7,886 nucleotides of DNA from Pseudobdellovibrionaceae bacterium (GCA_022843085.1 JALHOI010000136.1:1-7886), one strand, 5' to 3'. Shown: positions 1 to 5,525, counted from the first letter of the stretch. Notes: generated by a model not told the origin, from the sequence alone. Numbers and translations: made by a program.

Positions 1-38
1 GCCTCAGGATTTTCGCGAATAAACTTTAGATCAAGCAT
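1..38 (-). CDS. serS: Seryl-tRNA synthetase, N-terminal start only (partial)
   Basis: The minus strand reads ATG at 38-36 followed by MLDLKFIRENPE and is cut by the left window edge. That opening is the very typical start of bacterial seryl-tRNA synthetase, where it begins the first strand/helix of the N-terminal tRNA-binding coiled-coil domain. The enzyme is cytoplasmic and charges tRNA-Ser with serine. A GAGG lies about six bases upstream of the ATG as ribosome binding site. The body and the class II motifs lie outside the window, so the call rests on 12 residues plus the start context. A tRNA-Ser gene lies about 1.2 kb away, which fits but does not prove it. The 74-nt gap to the upstream STY0301-like gene on the same strand has no clear terminator, so cotranscription is possible. 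Confidence 0.8.
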   Translation of the reverse strand, partial: MLDLKFIRENPE

Positions 39-63
39 GAAACCTCGCAAAGAAAGAACACCT

Positions 64-93
64 AAGCTAACCCGAAAGCGGTTCGAGACTCAA
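64..93 (-). promoter_or_regulatory. Possible promoter of serS
   Basis: Read on the minus strand, TTGAGT (93-88) is followed after 18 bases by TAGCTT (69-64), about 25 bases before the serS ATG. Matches to the sigma-70 consensus are only partial, and the call depends mainly on position. Confidence 0.25.
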
Positions 94-112
94 TCTTGGC
101 GTCGTGAAGAGC

Positions 113-604
113 TTACTCGCAGGCAACCATTTGAACGTGCCCAAGAGTGGCCGAGAATTTGACTCGACAGATTTTGGCATCTTTGGGCAGTTTCTTGATG
201 AGGCGCACCAAAGTGCTTGTGTATTGGCAAGCCATGTAAGTTTCGGGAGAGGTCAGAGTGTAGACGATGTCGCCGGCACCCGTAGCGCCGGCGAGCTGCT
301 CTGACGTCTTCTCGGGCGTCTTCTCGGGCGGTTTGCCAACCGGTATGTTCGCCGCGGCCTCATCGGGCATCACGGTCGCACCGTATTTCGGATGACCGCT
401 GAAAAGCACGAGGCCACCAAAAATCTGGCGTGCGTTCACGGAGTCGACGTCGGTCGTCCAACCCTTCACCGGAGTACCGCTCTGTTTTGTCTTTATCTCT
501 TCAGGGCATTCGGCCTCGAATTTAGCCGCGACCGCAATCGAGTTGAAGGCGCAATAGGCCAACGCGAGGTAAGATAAATCGAAACATGCGGCCGAAATTT
601 TCAA
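113..604 (-). CDS. STY0301 family-like exported protein
   Basis: From the TTG at 604 the product is 163 residues. Residues 1-27 look like a signal peptide (hydrophobic YLALAYCAF, then AVAA). The mature part has the pattern I associate with STY0301-family secreted proteins: an early CP (ECPEEI, residues 32-37), a GW plus FSG segment in the first half, a variable Pro/Lys-rich linker (about 88-103, with PEKT twice), then YMACQY (123-128), a LPKDAKIC segment and a C-terminal VACE. Cys 33, 126, 146 and 162 could form two disulfides in the periplasm. The function of the family is not known to me. The start is uncertain: no ATG exists in frame, TTG at 604 and TTG at 631 are the options, and neither has a good ribosome binding site. 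The 5' end overlaps the upstream zinc-ribbon gene by 83 nt in another frame, which is unusual and could hint at an indel. Confidence 0.7.
   Translation of the reverse strand: MKISAACFDLSYLALAYCAFNSIAVAAKFEAECPEEIKTKQSGTPVKGWTTDVDSVNARQIFGGLVLFSGHPKYGATVMPDEAAANIPVGKPPEKTPEKTSEQLAGATGAGDIVYTLTSPETYMACQYTSTLVRLIKKLPKDAKICRVKFSATLGHVQMVACE
306..329. repeat. 12-nt tandem duplication (two copies)
   Basis: GTCTTCTCGGGC occurs twice head to tail. On the minus strand it encodes part of the PEKTPEKT linker of the STY0301-like protein, so the repeat is in frame and lengthens a flexible linker. Confidence 0.8.
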
Positions 605-1040
605 CCTCGCGCACCGACTTGTCTCGCTCAAGCTCCATCTTCACGTCGAAAAGCTCTGAGTAAACCTCATCGGCTGCGGCTTTACGACTTTCTTCGGTTG
701 GAAACTCTTGACGAATAGCCGTGAGCTCGCCCGCATCAAGCCAAACACCGGCGCAGCTCGGGCATTCATCAATTGTCACTTTTCTTTTGGTACTCGAAAA
801 ATAACGCATCATTTTGATTGTCGTACATTTTGGACAATCAAGCTGATCGCTTGTTGAAGACGGGCGAACCCGCGCGGCTACCTTCAGCGTTTTTTCGACA
901 TCCGGTTCTTTCTGTTCATCGAATTTTCTGAACTCAAATTGATCGAACCAAATGCCGGCACAGCCGGCGTCACAAACATCAACGGCGACCCCGCCGACCT
1001 TGTGTGGAGATAGCGCCTTCGAACAAACCGGACACGTCAT
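522..1040 (-). CDS. Two-zinc-ribbon TFIIB-like (zf-TFIIB) protein
   Basis: The product is 172 residues from the ATG at 1040, chosen because the conserved CPVC follows it at once and a GAGG lies five bases upstream; the longer open frame to 1241 has no family similarity. Two ribbons are visible: C3-x2-C6 with C23-x3-C27 and GIWFDQFEF, then C69-x2-C72 with C93-x2-C96 and the classic GVWLDAGEL. Four cysteines per ribbon suit one Zn each. Residues 118-150 are charged and helical, and the tail has FRFILP. Small zf-TFIIB proteins are common in delta-like bacteria; their role is poorly known, with nucleic-acid or protein binding in the cytoplasm suggested by the fold only. The last 83 nt overlap the start of the STY0301-like gene in another frame. 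The gene is divergent from the tRNA-Ser. Confidence 0.85.
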   Translation of the reverse strand: MTCPVCSKALSPHKVGGVAVDVCDAGCAGIWFDQFEFRKFDEQKEPDVEKTLKVAARVRPSSTSDQLDCPKCTTIKMMRYFSSTKRKVTIDECPSCAGVWLDAGELTAIRQEFPTEESRKAAADEVYSELFDVKMELERDKSVREVENFGRMFRFILPRVGLLRLQLDCGRG

Positions 1041-1211
1041 TTCAGCCTCGACGAAAGATAGAGTAGAACCCACGTCTATCCTGCGTGAGGCCCATTTCGA
1101 AGTGGAGTCCAGAACTGTACCCAAGGCGAAACCAGAAGGCCGCCCCACCGCCTCGCAAAATTTATTCGACTTCAGCCCATGTGTTTGAGAAACAACTGGA
1201 CCTTCTTTTGC

Positions 1212-1301
1212 GGAGAGTTGGCCGAGTGGCTGAAGGCGCACGCTTGGAAAGCGTGTTTAGGGTCAAACCTAACGTGGGTTCGAATCCCACACTCTCCGCC
1301 A
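1212..1301 (+). tRNA. tRNA-Ser(GGA), CCA encoded
   Basis: The cloverleaf can be drawn by hand. The 7-bp acceptor stem is GGAGAGT (1212-1218) with ACTCTCC (1291-1297), followed by discriminator G and an encoded CCA (1299-1301). The anticodon stem CACGC/GCGTG closes the seven-base loop TTGGAAA, giving anticodon GGA, which reads UCC and UCU. A long variable arm (TTAGG paired with CCTAA) marks a class II tRNA as expected for serine. The T arm is GTGGG-TTCGAAT-CCCAC. A run of six T follows the CCA directly. No second copy of the 3' end, as an integrase attachment duplicate would leave, was seen in the window. Confidence 0.97.
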
Positions 1302-1464
1302 TTTTTTCCGAGCTTTTTCAGCACGGTCTTCGAGAAAACCAACAGTTCTAAGTATTTGAAATAACATATCGGGCCTTAATGCCGTCGGCCGAATCTTTCA
1401 AAAAATTTTCGCGAGATTTCGTGAGTTTGCTTCTTTTTGCTTCTCGATTTGCTTCCCGGTTTTC

Positions 1465-1502
1465 AAACGGCAGATCTCTTGTTCGAGGTCTGCCGTTTTT
1501 TA
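1465..1502 (+). terminator. Strong intrinsic terminator
   Basis: AAACGGCAGA (1465-1474) pairs perfectly with TCTGCCGTTT (1489-1498). After one T-G wobble, CTC pairs with GAG inside, leaving a small loop, and a run of six T follows the stem. The run of T on the plus strand sets the direction. The only recognised plus-strand gene upstream is the tRNA, 164 nt away. Confidence 0.9.
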
Positions 1503-1613
1503 TTTGAAGACCGTGAAGTCTGGAAATTCACGTTCGATCAGCGACCGCGAACTGAGTGCTATTAAAGCCCTCCATATTGACAATCTTCGGCAGCCACATG
1601 ATCGAAGTTTCAC

Positions 1614-1657
1614 CGTATGCCACTTTTTTCCGCCTCAGAACGTTCATGCGGCATACG
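1614..1657. repeat. 8-bp inverted repeat upstream of the gene at 1728
   Basis: CGTATGCC (1614-1621) and GGCATACG (1650-1657) are perfect inverse copies separated by 28 bases, lying just upstream of the proposed -35. This could be an operator pair or a chance repeat. Confidence 0.4.
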
Positions 1658-1673
1658 CCTGACGGCACATAAG

Positions 1674-1703
1674 TTGATGTTGAGTTGATCTTGCCAACAT
1701 ATT
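1674..1703 (+). promoter_or_regulatory. Possible promoter of the exported protein gene at 1728
   Basis: TTGATG (1674-1679) and CATATT (1698-1703) are separated by 18 bases and lie about 25 bases before the start codon. The match to sigma-70 boxes is fair and unproven. Confidence 0.3.
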
Positions 1704-1727
1704 CGCAACGTTGAAAGTGAGTAGACT

Positions 1728-2354
1728 ATGATTCAAGCATTCACAACGGCGGTTCTGGTTAGTTTAGTCGGTTCAACTAGCTATGCAAAGCTAACGGATA
1801 ACTATGCGAAGCTTTCTGACGCGTCATCCGATGTGACCAACGAATCATCGGTCAGCACTGGCGTGATTGTGGAAGAATTCGCCGACGGGACAAGAGTGGC
1901 AAAGTGTTACGTCGATCTACAAAGTCGACCAGATACTGCCCCGTCATTTTCGAATGTGTCGGCTCCTTCTTCCGAAGCTGTAAGTCTTCGAAACCGGCTG
2001 CCTTCGTGTGACGAACAAACTGAGGCTTATCTAGCAACAGCGAGTCCTTCGATGCGCACCTCAGTACAGCTGGCAGCGGTGCCAGCTGTCTTCGCCGCGA
2101 CTGCTGTGTTGTGTATCGGAACTGGCACTCTCGGTTTTGCAAACGGAATATGGGCCCAATCTAAAATCTCAAAACCTGGAGAGCTTGACTCGAATGATCG
2201 CCGACTTCTCTTTGCAAGCGGAGCGTTGGGCGGTGGGGGATTAGTTCTGCTGAGTACAGCAGGAAATGTCGCAACTGGTCCAGTCAGAGTTGTCGCAAAA
2301 GTTGCCTTTTGGTGCGGACTTGCAGGGCATGCAGCGGCAGCATATTTTCACTAA
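1728..2354 (+). CDS. Exported protein with hydrophobic C-terminal half, unknown function
   Basis: The product is 208 residues and I do not recognise its family. Residues 1-20 form a signal peptide (MIQAFTTAVLVSLVGSTSYA, cleavage likely after TSYA). Just behind it YAKLTDN and YAKLSDA are a tandem 7-residue repeat. A Ser-rich polar region (about 33-110) carries two cysteines (Cys 60 and 94) that could pair. Three hydrophobic, Gly/Ala-rich stretches (about 113-138, 160-181 and 187-206) look like membrane segments, so this is probably an envelope protein with a periplasmic N-terminal part. The ATG at 1728 has only a weak ribosome binding site (GTGAG). The gene stands alone, with its own candidate promoter upstream and a terminator hairpin right after the stop. 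Confidence 0.75.
   Translation: MIQAFTTAVLVSLVGSTSYAKLTDNYAKLSDASSDVTNESSVSTGVIVEEFADGTRVAKCYVDLQSRPDTAPSFSNVSAPSSEAVSLRNRLPSCDEQTEAYLATASPSMRTSVQLAAVPAVFAATAVLCIGTGTLGFANGIWAQSKISKPGELDSNDRRLLFASGALGGGGLVLLSTAGNVATGPVRVVAKVAFWCGLAGHAAAAYFH
1782..1823 (+). repeat. Imperfect 21-nt tandem repeat inside the CDS
   Basis: Two 21-nt units (1782-1802 and 1803-1823) begin TATGC-AAAGCT and TATGC-GAAGCT and encode YAKLTDN and YAKLSDA. The differences are partly silent, so this is an older in-frame duplication next to the signal peptide cleavage site. Confidence 0.7.
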
Positions 2355-2380
2355 CTGGCTTCAAAACCTAATGACTGACG

Positions 2381-2412
2381 GGCGATCGCATATCGCCACC
2401 GCGGCGTTTTTT
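2381..2412 (+). terminator. Intrinsic terminator of the gene at 1728
   Basis: GGCGAT (2381-2386) pairs with ATCGCC (2392-2397). An overlapping alternative stem, CGCC (2394-2397) with GGCG (2403-2406), sits directly against six T (2407-2412). It lies about 27 nt after the stop codon. The two stems are mutually exclusive, and the second is better placed for termination but only four pairs long. Confidence 0.55.
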
Positions 2413-2701
2413 AGGCCAAAGCTTCCTTTTCGGCCGTTCTAGGCCTCCGGCGGTCCGTTCGAGTGTTCTTAAAGCCGAACACAGCCGTTTCGACACCTAA
2501 GCTATCGTAATGAATGTCGGTTAACGAATATTCGGCCCCAGTGTGTCTGCAAATCCAAACAAAAGTTTGATCGAAGCTAAGCGACGCCGATGCGAGTCGC
2601 ATTCTGACGATAGCTCGATCTAAAAAACCGCACGGCACGAACGATGAAACACGAAGATCACGACCGGGATCGCTGATATTCCTGGGCATCAAATTACTCA
2701 T
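2411..2701 (-). CDS. Hypothetical protein, doubtful gene
   Basis: The minus-strand frame from the ATG at 2701 gives 96 residues with ordinary codon use and a natural-looking composition, but I recognise no family. It has no signal peptide or membrane segment, Arg-rich ends and a short aromatic stretch (FVWICRHTG). The frame is also open from a GTG at 2725, but that codon lies inside the arm of a perfect 10-bp inverted repeat. No start has a clear ribosome binding site. It converges on the gene at 1728. It could be a small cytoplasmic protein or a chance frame. Confidence 0.35.
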   Translation of the reverse strand: MSNLMPRNISDPGRDLRVSSFVPCGFLDRAIVRMRLASASLSFDQTFVWICRHTGAEYSLTDIHYDSLGVETAVFGFKNTRTDRRRPRTAEKEALA

Positions 2702-2715
2702 TTTCGGCAGAACTG

Positions 2716-2739
2716 GAAGTGTCACTGGGGTGACACTTC
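2716..2739. repeat. Perfect 10-bp inverted repeat, 4-base loop
   Basis: GAAGTGTCAC (2716-2725), TGGG, GTGACACTTC (2730-2739). No T run follows on either strand, so it is a poor intrinsic terminator. Its place just upstream of the ATG at 2701 suits an operator. It also marks the left edge of the region with mobile-element genes. Confidence 0.85.
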
Positions 2740-2821
2740 GGGCCTTTCGAACTGTTCGTCACAAATCAAAGCTAAACCCTGAACTTTAATCGCAATTTTT
2801 CAGTAAGCGGACACGCGCAGG

Positions 2822-2897
2822 CTGGCTCTGATTTTCCTGACCACTCCCCCTCTACGACTTTGTCTTGAGGTGAAGTGATCAGGAAAATCAGAGCCAG
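2822..2897. repeat. Long inverted repeat (24-nt arms, one mismatch) before the excisionase-like gene
   Basis: The left arm is 2822-2845 and the right arm 2874-2897. Nineteen outer bases match perfectly (CTGGCTCTGATTTTCCTGA and its complement), then one mismatch (C2841 against A2878), then four more pairs. The spacer is 28 nt and holds a further CCTC/GAGG pairing (2849-2852 with 2867-2870). A candidate promoter overlaps the spacer and right arm. It could be an operator dyad, a 5' leader hairpin or a recombinase-related site. No T run follows, so it is not a usual terminator. Confidence 0.95.
2860..2888 (+). promoter_or_regulatory. Candidate promoter of the excisionase-like gene inside the inverted repeat
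   Basis: TTGTCT (2860-2865) in the spacer and GAAAAT (2883-2888) in the right arm are 17 bases apart, each matching four of six consensus bases. Transcription would start near 2895. A protein bound to the arms would cover the -10 box. Confidence 0.35.
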
Positions 2898-2936
2898 GAA
2901 CACAGTCTTAGGCGGACAGAAGAAACAGGGGAAAAA

Positions 2937-3284
2937 ATGAAAGAAGATAAAAACCCCGAGGCTAAAAACGATGAGAAAAAACCAGATGCTAGGATTGAAA
3001 TCGATCGCGGGTTGAAGGATTTGGCGCTTCGGATTAAGCTTGCACACGATCGAGAGTGGCTAACAACAGTTGAAGCAGCTCACTGGCTTGCGATTTCGCC
3101 GAACGCACTTCGCATCTTGGTCCACCGAGATCAGGTGCGAGTGTACACGTTTGGTCGGCGTTTAAGATTTCGCATGACGGATCTTCAGGCCCTTTTTCCA
3201 AAGAAAAGAGGCCGAACCAATGGCGATCAGAAGTTACGTGAGAGATGGCAGGACGCTCTTCGAAACATACATCGATGGGTTTAA
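2937..3284 (+). CDS. Excisionase-like helix-turn-helix protein
   Basis: The product is 115 residues. Residues 1-40 are a highly charged leader. Residues about 41-88 match the small MerR-like/excisionase HTH (HTH_17 type): WLTTVEAAHWLAISPNALRI as helix-turn-helix, then the basic wing (VRVYTFGRRLRFRMTDLQALF). A strong AGGGG lies six bases before the ATG. In temperate elements such proteins bend DNA to direct the integrase towards excision, or act as small regulators. Its context supports the first: an integrase start codon lies inside its 3' end, overlapping by 65 nt in another frame. That overlap is long, and the residues after about 100 may be a read-on tail. Here the integrase is truncated, so the protein may survive only as a regulator. 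The long inverted repeat upstream is a plausible autoregulatory site. Confidence 0.75.
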   Translation: MKEDKNPEAKNDEKKPDARIEIDRGLKDLALRIKLAHDREWLTTVEAAHWLAISPNALRILVHRDQVRVYTFGRRLRFRMTDLQALFPKKRGRTNGDQKLRERWQDALRNIHRWV

Positions 3285-3453
3285 TGCGCGAGGCACGAGA
3301 GTGCAGCGAAAGCGCAAAGGGATCGATACACGGGGGCCTCGGGAAGTTTTTCGACGTAGTAAGTGCTGTCTATTTCGAGCGATGCCGAGAAGTTCGGTTA
3401 CAAGTTGCGGCCCTCTGCGATTGCCGCCCAATGCGGTTGGGCGAGCGCCGTGA
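3220..3453 (+). pseudogene. Tyrosine-type integrase, N-terminal fragment
   Basis: From the ATG at 3220 (AAGAGG eight bases upstream) the first 37 residues, MAIRSYVRDGRTLFETYIDG through RKRKGID, look like the N-terminal DNA-binding strand-rich part of phage/ICE tyrosine integrases. From about 3331 the frame stops resembling the family and runs on as a Arg/Pro-rich tail to a stop at 3453, antisense to another broken gene. The core-binding and catalytic domains with the R-H-R-Y residues are absent, so recombinase activity is not expected. An intact enzyme of this class has roughly 350-400 residues. The family call rests on a short stretch plus the adjacent excisionase-like gene. Confidence 0.6.
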
Positions 3454-3752
3454 AGATATCCATGGCTTTGACAACGTCACGTACTTCTCCGACGAAGAGT
3501 CCGCTGCACTTCAAGTGAATCTTCAACGCCAAAAAAGCCTCTCCCAAAGCTGACTTTCGATTTTGAAGCGCGCACGTTCGGCGTCATTGCGTGAGCGATC
3601 GTGATTCACACGTCGCGCGACTGAGCGGTACGCGAGCTTCACTTGGTGTAGAGTCGCGCCAGGGGGACAGCGGGAGACTCTGCCGCAAGGTCTCCTGTGC
3701 TGAGGAAGACGAGAAACAACAAAATGATTCGGCTATTTTGCTTCTTCCACAT
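3398..3752 (-). pseudogene. Small secreted protein gene broken by two frameshifts
   Basis: No single frame shows this gene. From ATG 3752 the minus strand encodes 37 residues with a good signal peptide (MWKKQNSR, then IILLFLVFLSTG, then DLAAESPAVP) ending at a TGA at 3641-3639. The next frame (from about 3636) continues KLAYRSVARRVNHDRSRNDA and on to FKIESQL near 3550. A third frame continues GEAFLALKIHLKCSGLFVGE, then VRDVVKAMDIFTALAQPHWA, stopping at TAA 3400-3398. Joined by two one-base corrections they give about 118 residues. Each piece looks coding while the alternatives do not. I do not recognise the family. It may be a decayed gene or an intact one with assembly indels. No clear ribosome binding site precedes the ATG. 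Confidence 0.6.
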
Positions 3753-3905
3753 GGCTAATTTATCGGAATTTCCGGGAATTCACTTGATCATTACGAGACA
3801 GGCCCGCTTCCGCAACCCGACCTCATAGTTAAACGGTATTGCTCGAAGGATAAAGTGCACGTTAGTTTCGGTTGATGCGAATTTCGTCGTGAAGGAAGGA
3901 GCCGA

Positions 3906-4475
3906 ATGGAATCTAGGTTTGTATATTGGCACACCCGCAGCGTGAAGAAGGGCGCCGCGCTCACGGTGCTTAGTGGTGTAGAGAAGATCTACCGTATGAT
4001 GGACGGCGAGTCGGTGCAGGCCGGCTTCCCGACGGACGCGGCCTTCCGCTTCGACCCCGAGTTCAAACGCGACACGCTTCCCGTCGACAGCTACATTAAT
4101 GTTGAGAGCATGCTCGTTTGCTCGAAGCCACTGAAGGACTTCATCGAGGCACGCTCGCCCGCTAAAATCGAGTACCTGCCCGTAACGATCTTCGACCACA
4201 GCGGCAAAGCCTTGCCGCACCCACATTTCATTGTACACCTCGTCGAGCCTGTCGACTGCATCAACTTCGATACGTCTCAGGTTACCTGGTCGGCCTCTGA
4301 CTCCTCGAGCCTACTCTACGTCGAACACCTCGAGATTGATCCGGCTCGCGTGCCAGCCGACCGGCGACTGTTCCGGGTTAAAAGCCTCAAGGGCAAGGCC
4401 ATCATGACAAGGGACTTTGCGGAGGAGATCGAGGCCGCTGGCTTCAAAGGCGCCGCCTGGATCGACATCGATTAG
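3906..4475 (+). CDS. Imm11-family (DUF1629-type) immunity protein
   Basis: The product is 189 residues with no signal peptide, so cytoplasmic. The C-terminal half (about 88-188) has the layout I associate with Imm11/DUF1629 proteins: EYLPVTIFDHSGK, then HFIVHLVEPVDCIN, a hydrophobic VEHLEIDPARVP, DRRLFRVKSLKGKAIMTRD and AEEIEAAGFKG near the end. Proteins of this family are predicted to neutralise polymorphic or contact-delivered toxins by direct binding; the partner is not visible here, and many delta-like genomes carry orphan copies. The start is firm: AAGGAAGGAG lies five bases before the ATG. Codons strongly prefer G or C in third position (around 4021-4080 the DNA is about two-thirds GC), unlike the neighbours, which suggests transfer from a GC-rich donor. 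A weak promoter-like pair lies at 3839-3867. Integrase debris lies just upstream. Confidence 0.75.
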   Translation: MESRFVYWHTRSVKKGAALTVLSGVEKIYRMMDGESVQAGFPTDAAFRFDPEFKRDTLPVDSYINVESMLVCSKPLKDFIEARSPAKIEYLPVTIFDHSGKALPHPHFIVHLVEPVDCINFDTSQVTWSASDSSSLLYVEHLEIDPARVPADRRLFRVKSLKGKAIMTRDFAEEIEAAGFKGAAWIDID

Positions 4476-4795
4476 AAGATCTCGGTTGCGATGGCAGCTA
4501 CAAATTTTATTGGCGCAGCAGCGGGCAGTGAGATCAGTTTGCACGACCAAGAATCTCAAGAAGGTACGAAAAATTCTAGAAATGAGAAAAATCAAAAAAG
4601 TTAGGCAACTGTATGAATCAACGCCATCACTCCGCGAAACCGATCGGTTCCGATGGTTTGCGTTTCGCGCGAAATTTTTTATGTCGGAATCATAGACATG
4701 CCTCTCGCTCATATCGACTCGGCGCTTCGACGATGACGAAATCTTTGGCCGGCCGCTTGCTTCGCATGTCTCTAGTCAACGAAGAAGGCCCCACA
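4476..4795. other. Intergenic region between immunity gene and exported protein gene
   Basis: About 320 nt without a supported gene. A 37-codon open frame beginning MRKIKKVRQLYESTPSL near 4582 lacks a placed ribosome binding site and is not called. A bulged hairpin followed by T-rich DNA (4633-4680) may end the immunity gene transcript. Confidence 0.5.
4633..4680 (+). terminator. Possible terminator after the immunity gene
   Basis: CGC-AAACC-ATCG (4633-4646, with two single-base bulges) pairs with CGAT-GGTTT-GCG (4651-4662) around a four-base loop. A small second palindrome TTTCGCGCGAAA and six T (4675-4680) follow. The T run is some distance from the main stem. Confidence 0.35.
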
Positions 4796-5227
4796 ATGTC
4801 GGGGGACAAAAAGATGAGATCATTGTTATTAATCGCAGTCGCTGTTCTAGGCTTCAATTTTCCAGCGAAGGCACAGAACGCGCAGGCCTGGGTTGACTCT
4901 GCTGCGGGAGCTGCGCAAGCGGCATCAGCGCATGCGTCGACGGCTAGCTACTACCAAGGCTTTGCGAATAGCTACGCAAACGTGCCCTTCGTAGGCAGCT
5001 GGTATGCAAGTACTGCTCGAGAGTACGCCACCTATGCAGTGATCGCTGCTCAAACGAGTTTGAGTTTGGCATCCGCAGCCTCGACCAGCAGCTATACACA
5101 GGCGCAGGCCGTTTCTCTGACCAATTCGGTGAACACCGCTATCTATGCAAACACGGTCGGCACTAGCATTCTCAGCGGCTCAGGCGCATGTAGTGCCAAC
5201 GGCGAGGGTTGTCCGGTTCAACAATAG
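4796..5227 (+). CDS. Ala/Ser-rich exported protein, unknown function
   Basis: Two starts fit. ATG 4796 has AAGAAGG upstream and gives MSGDKKMRSLLL; ATG 4814 has GGGGGA upstream and gives the more canonical signal peptide MRSLLLIAVAVLGFNFPAKA. Both lead to cleavage after AKA. The mature protein of about 117 residues is rich in Ala, Ser, Thr, Tyr and Gln, with runs such as AAGAAQAASAHASTAS and SLASAASTSSYTQAQA, few charges, and one likely disulfide at the C-terminus (C-SANGEG-C). This suits a surface or periplasmic structural protein, for example a helical or fibre-like one, but I do not recognise a family and this is inference from composition. It stands alone, followed by a hairpin at 5311-5344. 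Confidence 0.75.
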   Translation: MSGDKKMRSLLLIAVAVLGFNFPAKAQNAQAWVDSAAGAAQAASAHASTASYYQGFANSYANVPFVGSWYASTAREYATYAVIAAQTSLSLASAASTSSYTQAQAVSLTNSVNTAIYANTVGTSILSGSGACSANGEGCPVQQ

Positions 5228-5310
5228 CCTTGGTATTCTTTATTCTGAAACGACTTGTGGGCGGTCGCGCCTGTAGCAGAAAACTAGATTCCGCAAGATG
5301 ATATTTTTTT

Positions 5311-5344
5311 AGAGGCTCCGACCGAGCCCGACTTCGGAGCCTTT
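5311..5344 (+). terminator. Hairpin terminator candidate after the Ala/Ser-rich gene
   Basis: AGAGGCTCCGA (5311-5321) pairs with TCGGAGCCTTT (5334-5344), allowing one G-U pair. Only three T follow within the stem end, so termination may be weak. It lies 84 nt after the stop codon. Confidence 0.45.
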
Positions 5345-5362
5345 GACGTGGGTGAGATCCTT

Positions 5363-5525
5363 CAAATATCAGAAGTTGAGCGAACACACCTCACAACGGA
5401 AAAGGCGAGCCTTTCGAAGCTGTCGTCTTCTCACGAGGCAGTCATCAACGAACAGTCGGCTTCAAACAAACTTCGGTTTTGTCTGTCCTCAAAGTCGCAA
5501 TCTTTCAACTTCACAAATATCAGAA
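5363..5525. repeat. 12-nt direct repeat pair
   Basis: CAAATATCAGAA occurs at 5363-5374 and 5514-5525, each followed within a few bases by AGCGAA. Both copies lie in the unassigned gap before the VOC gene. Confidence 0.6.

Larger units (their letters stand above)
1302..1727. other. Long intergenic region after tRNA-Ser
   Basis: No convincing protein gene is seen on either strand over about 425 nt. The first part (1302-1464) is AT-rich and ends in a strong terminator (1465-1502), so it may be a tRNA trailer or hold an unannotated small RNA. The second part (1503-1727) is the upstream region of the exported protein at 1728 and contains an 8-bp inverted repeat (1614-1657) and a possible promoter (1674-1703). 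Confidence 0.6.

Noticed and set aside
1212..1301. tRNA-Ser 3' end as attachment site for the integrase remnant
   Set aside because: I looked for a second copy of the T arm and acceptor sequence elsewhere in the window and saw none.
1085..1364. Plus-strand frames running through the tRNA-Ser
   Set aside because: They cross a perfect tRNA cloverleaf and have no coding character.
2822..2897. Reading the long inverted repeat as a two-unit CRISPR-like or transposon-end pair
   Set aside because: There are only two copies, inverted, 28 nt apart, with no coding cargo between them and no target-site duplication seen.
2772..3047. 91-codon minus-strand frame with a Phe-rich hydrophobic stretch
   Set aside because: It is the reverse of the lysine/glutamate-rich start of the helix-turn-helix gene and of the inverted repeat; the Phe run mirrors AAA/GAA codons.
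3780..4238. 152-codon minus-strand frame
   Set aside because: It lies antisense to the immunity gene, whose strong GC bias at third positions opens shadow frames; the plus strand has the ribosome binding site and family pattern.
4311..4712. 133-codon minus-strand frame
   Set aside because: Half of it is antisense to the immunity gene and the rest has no start signal or natural composition.
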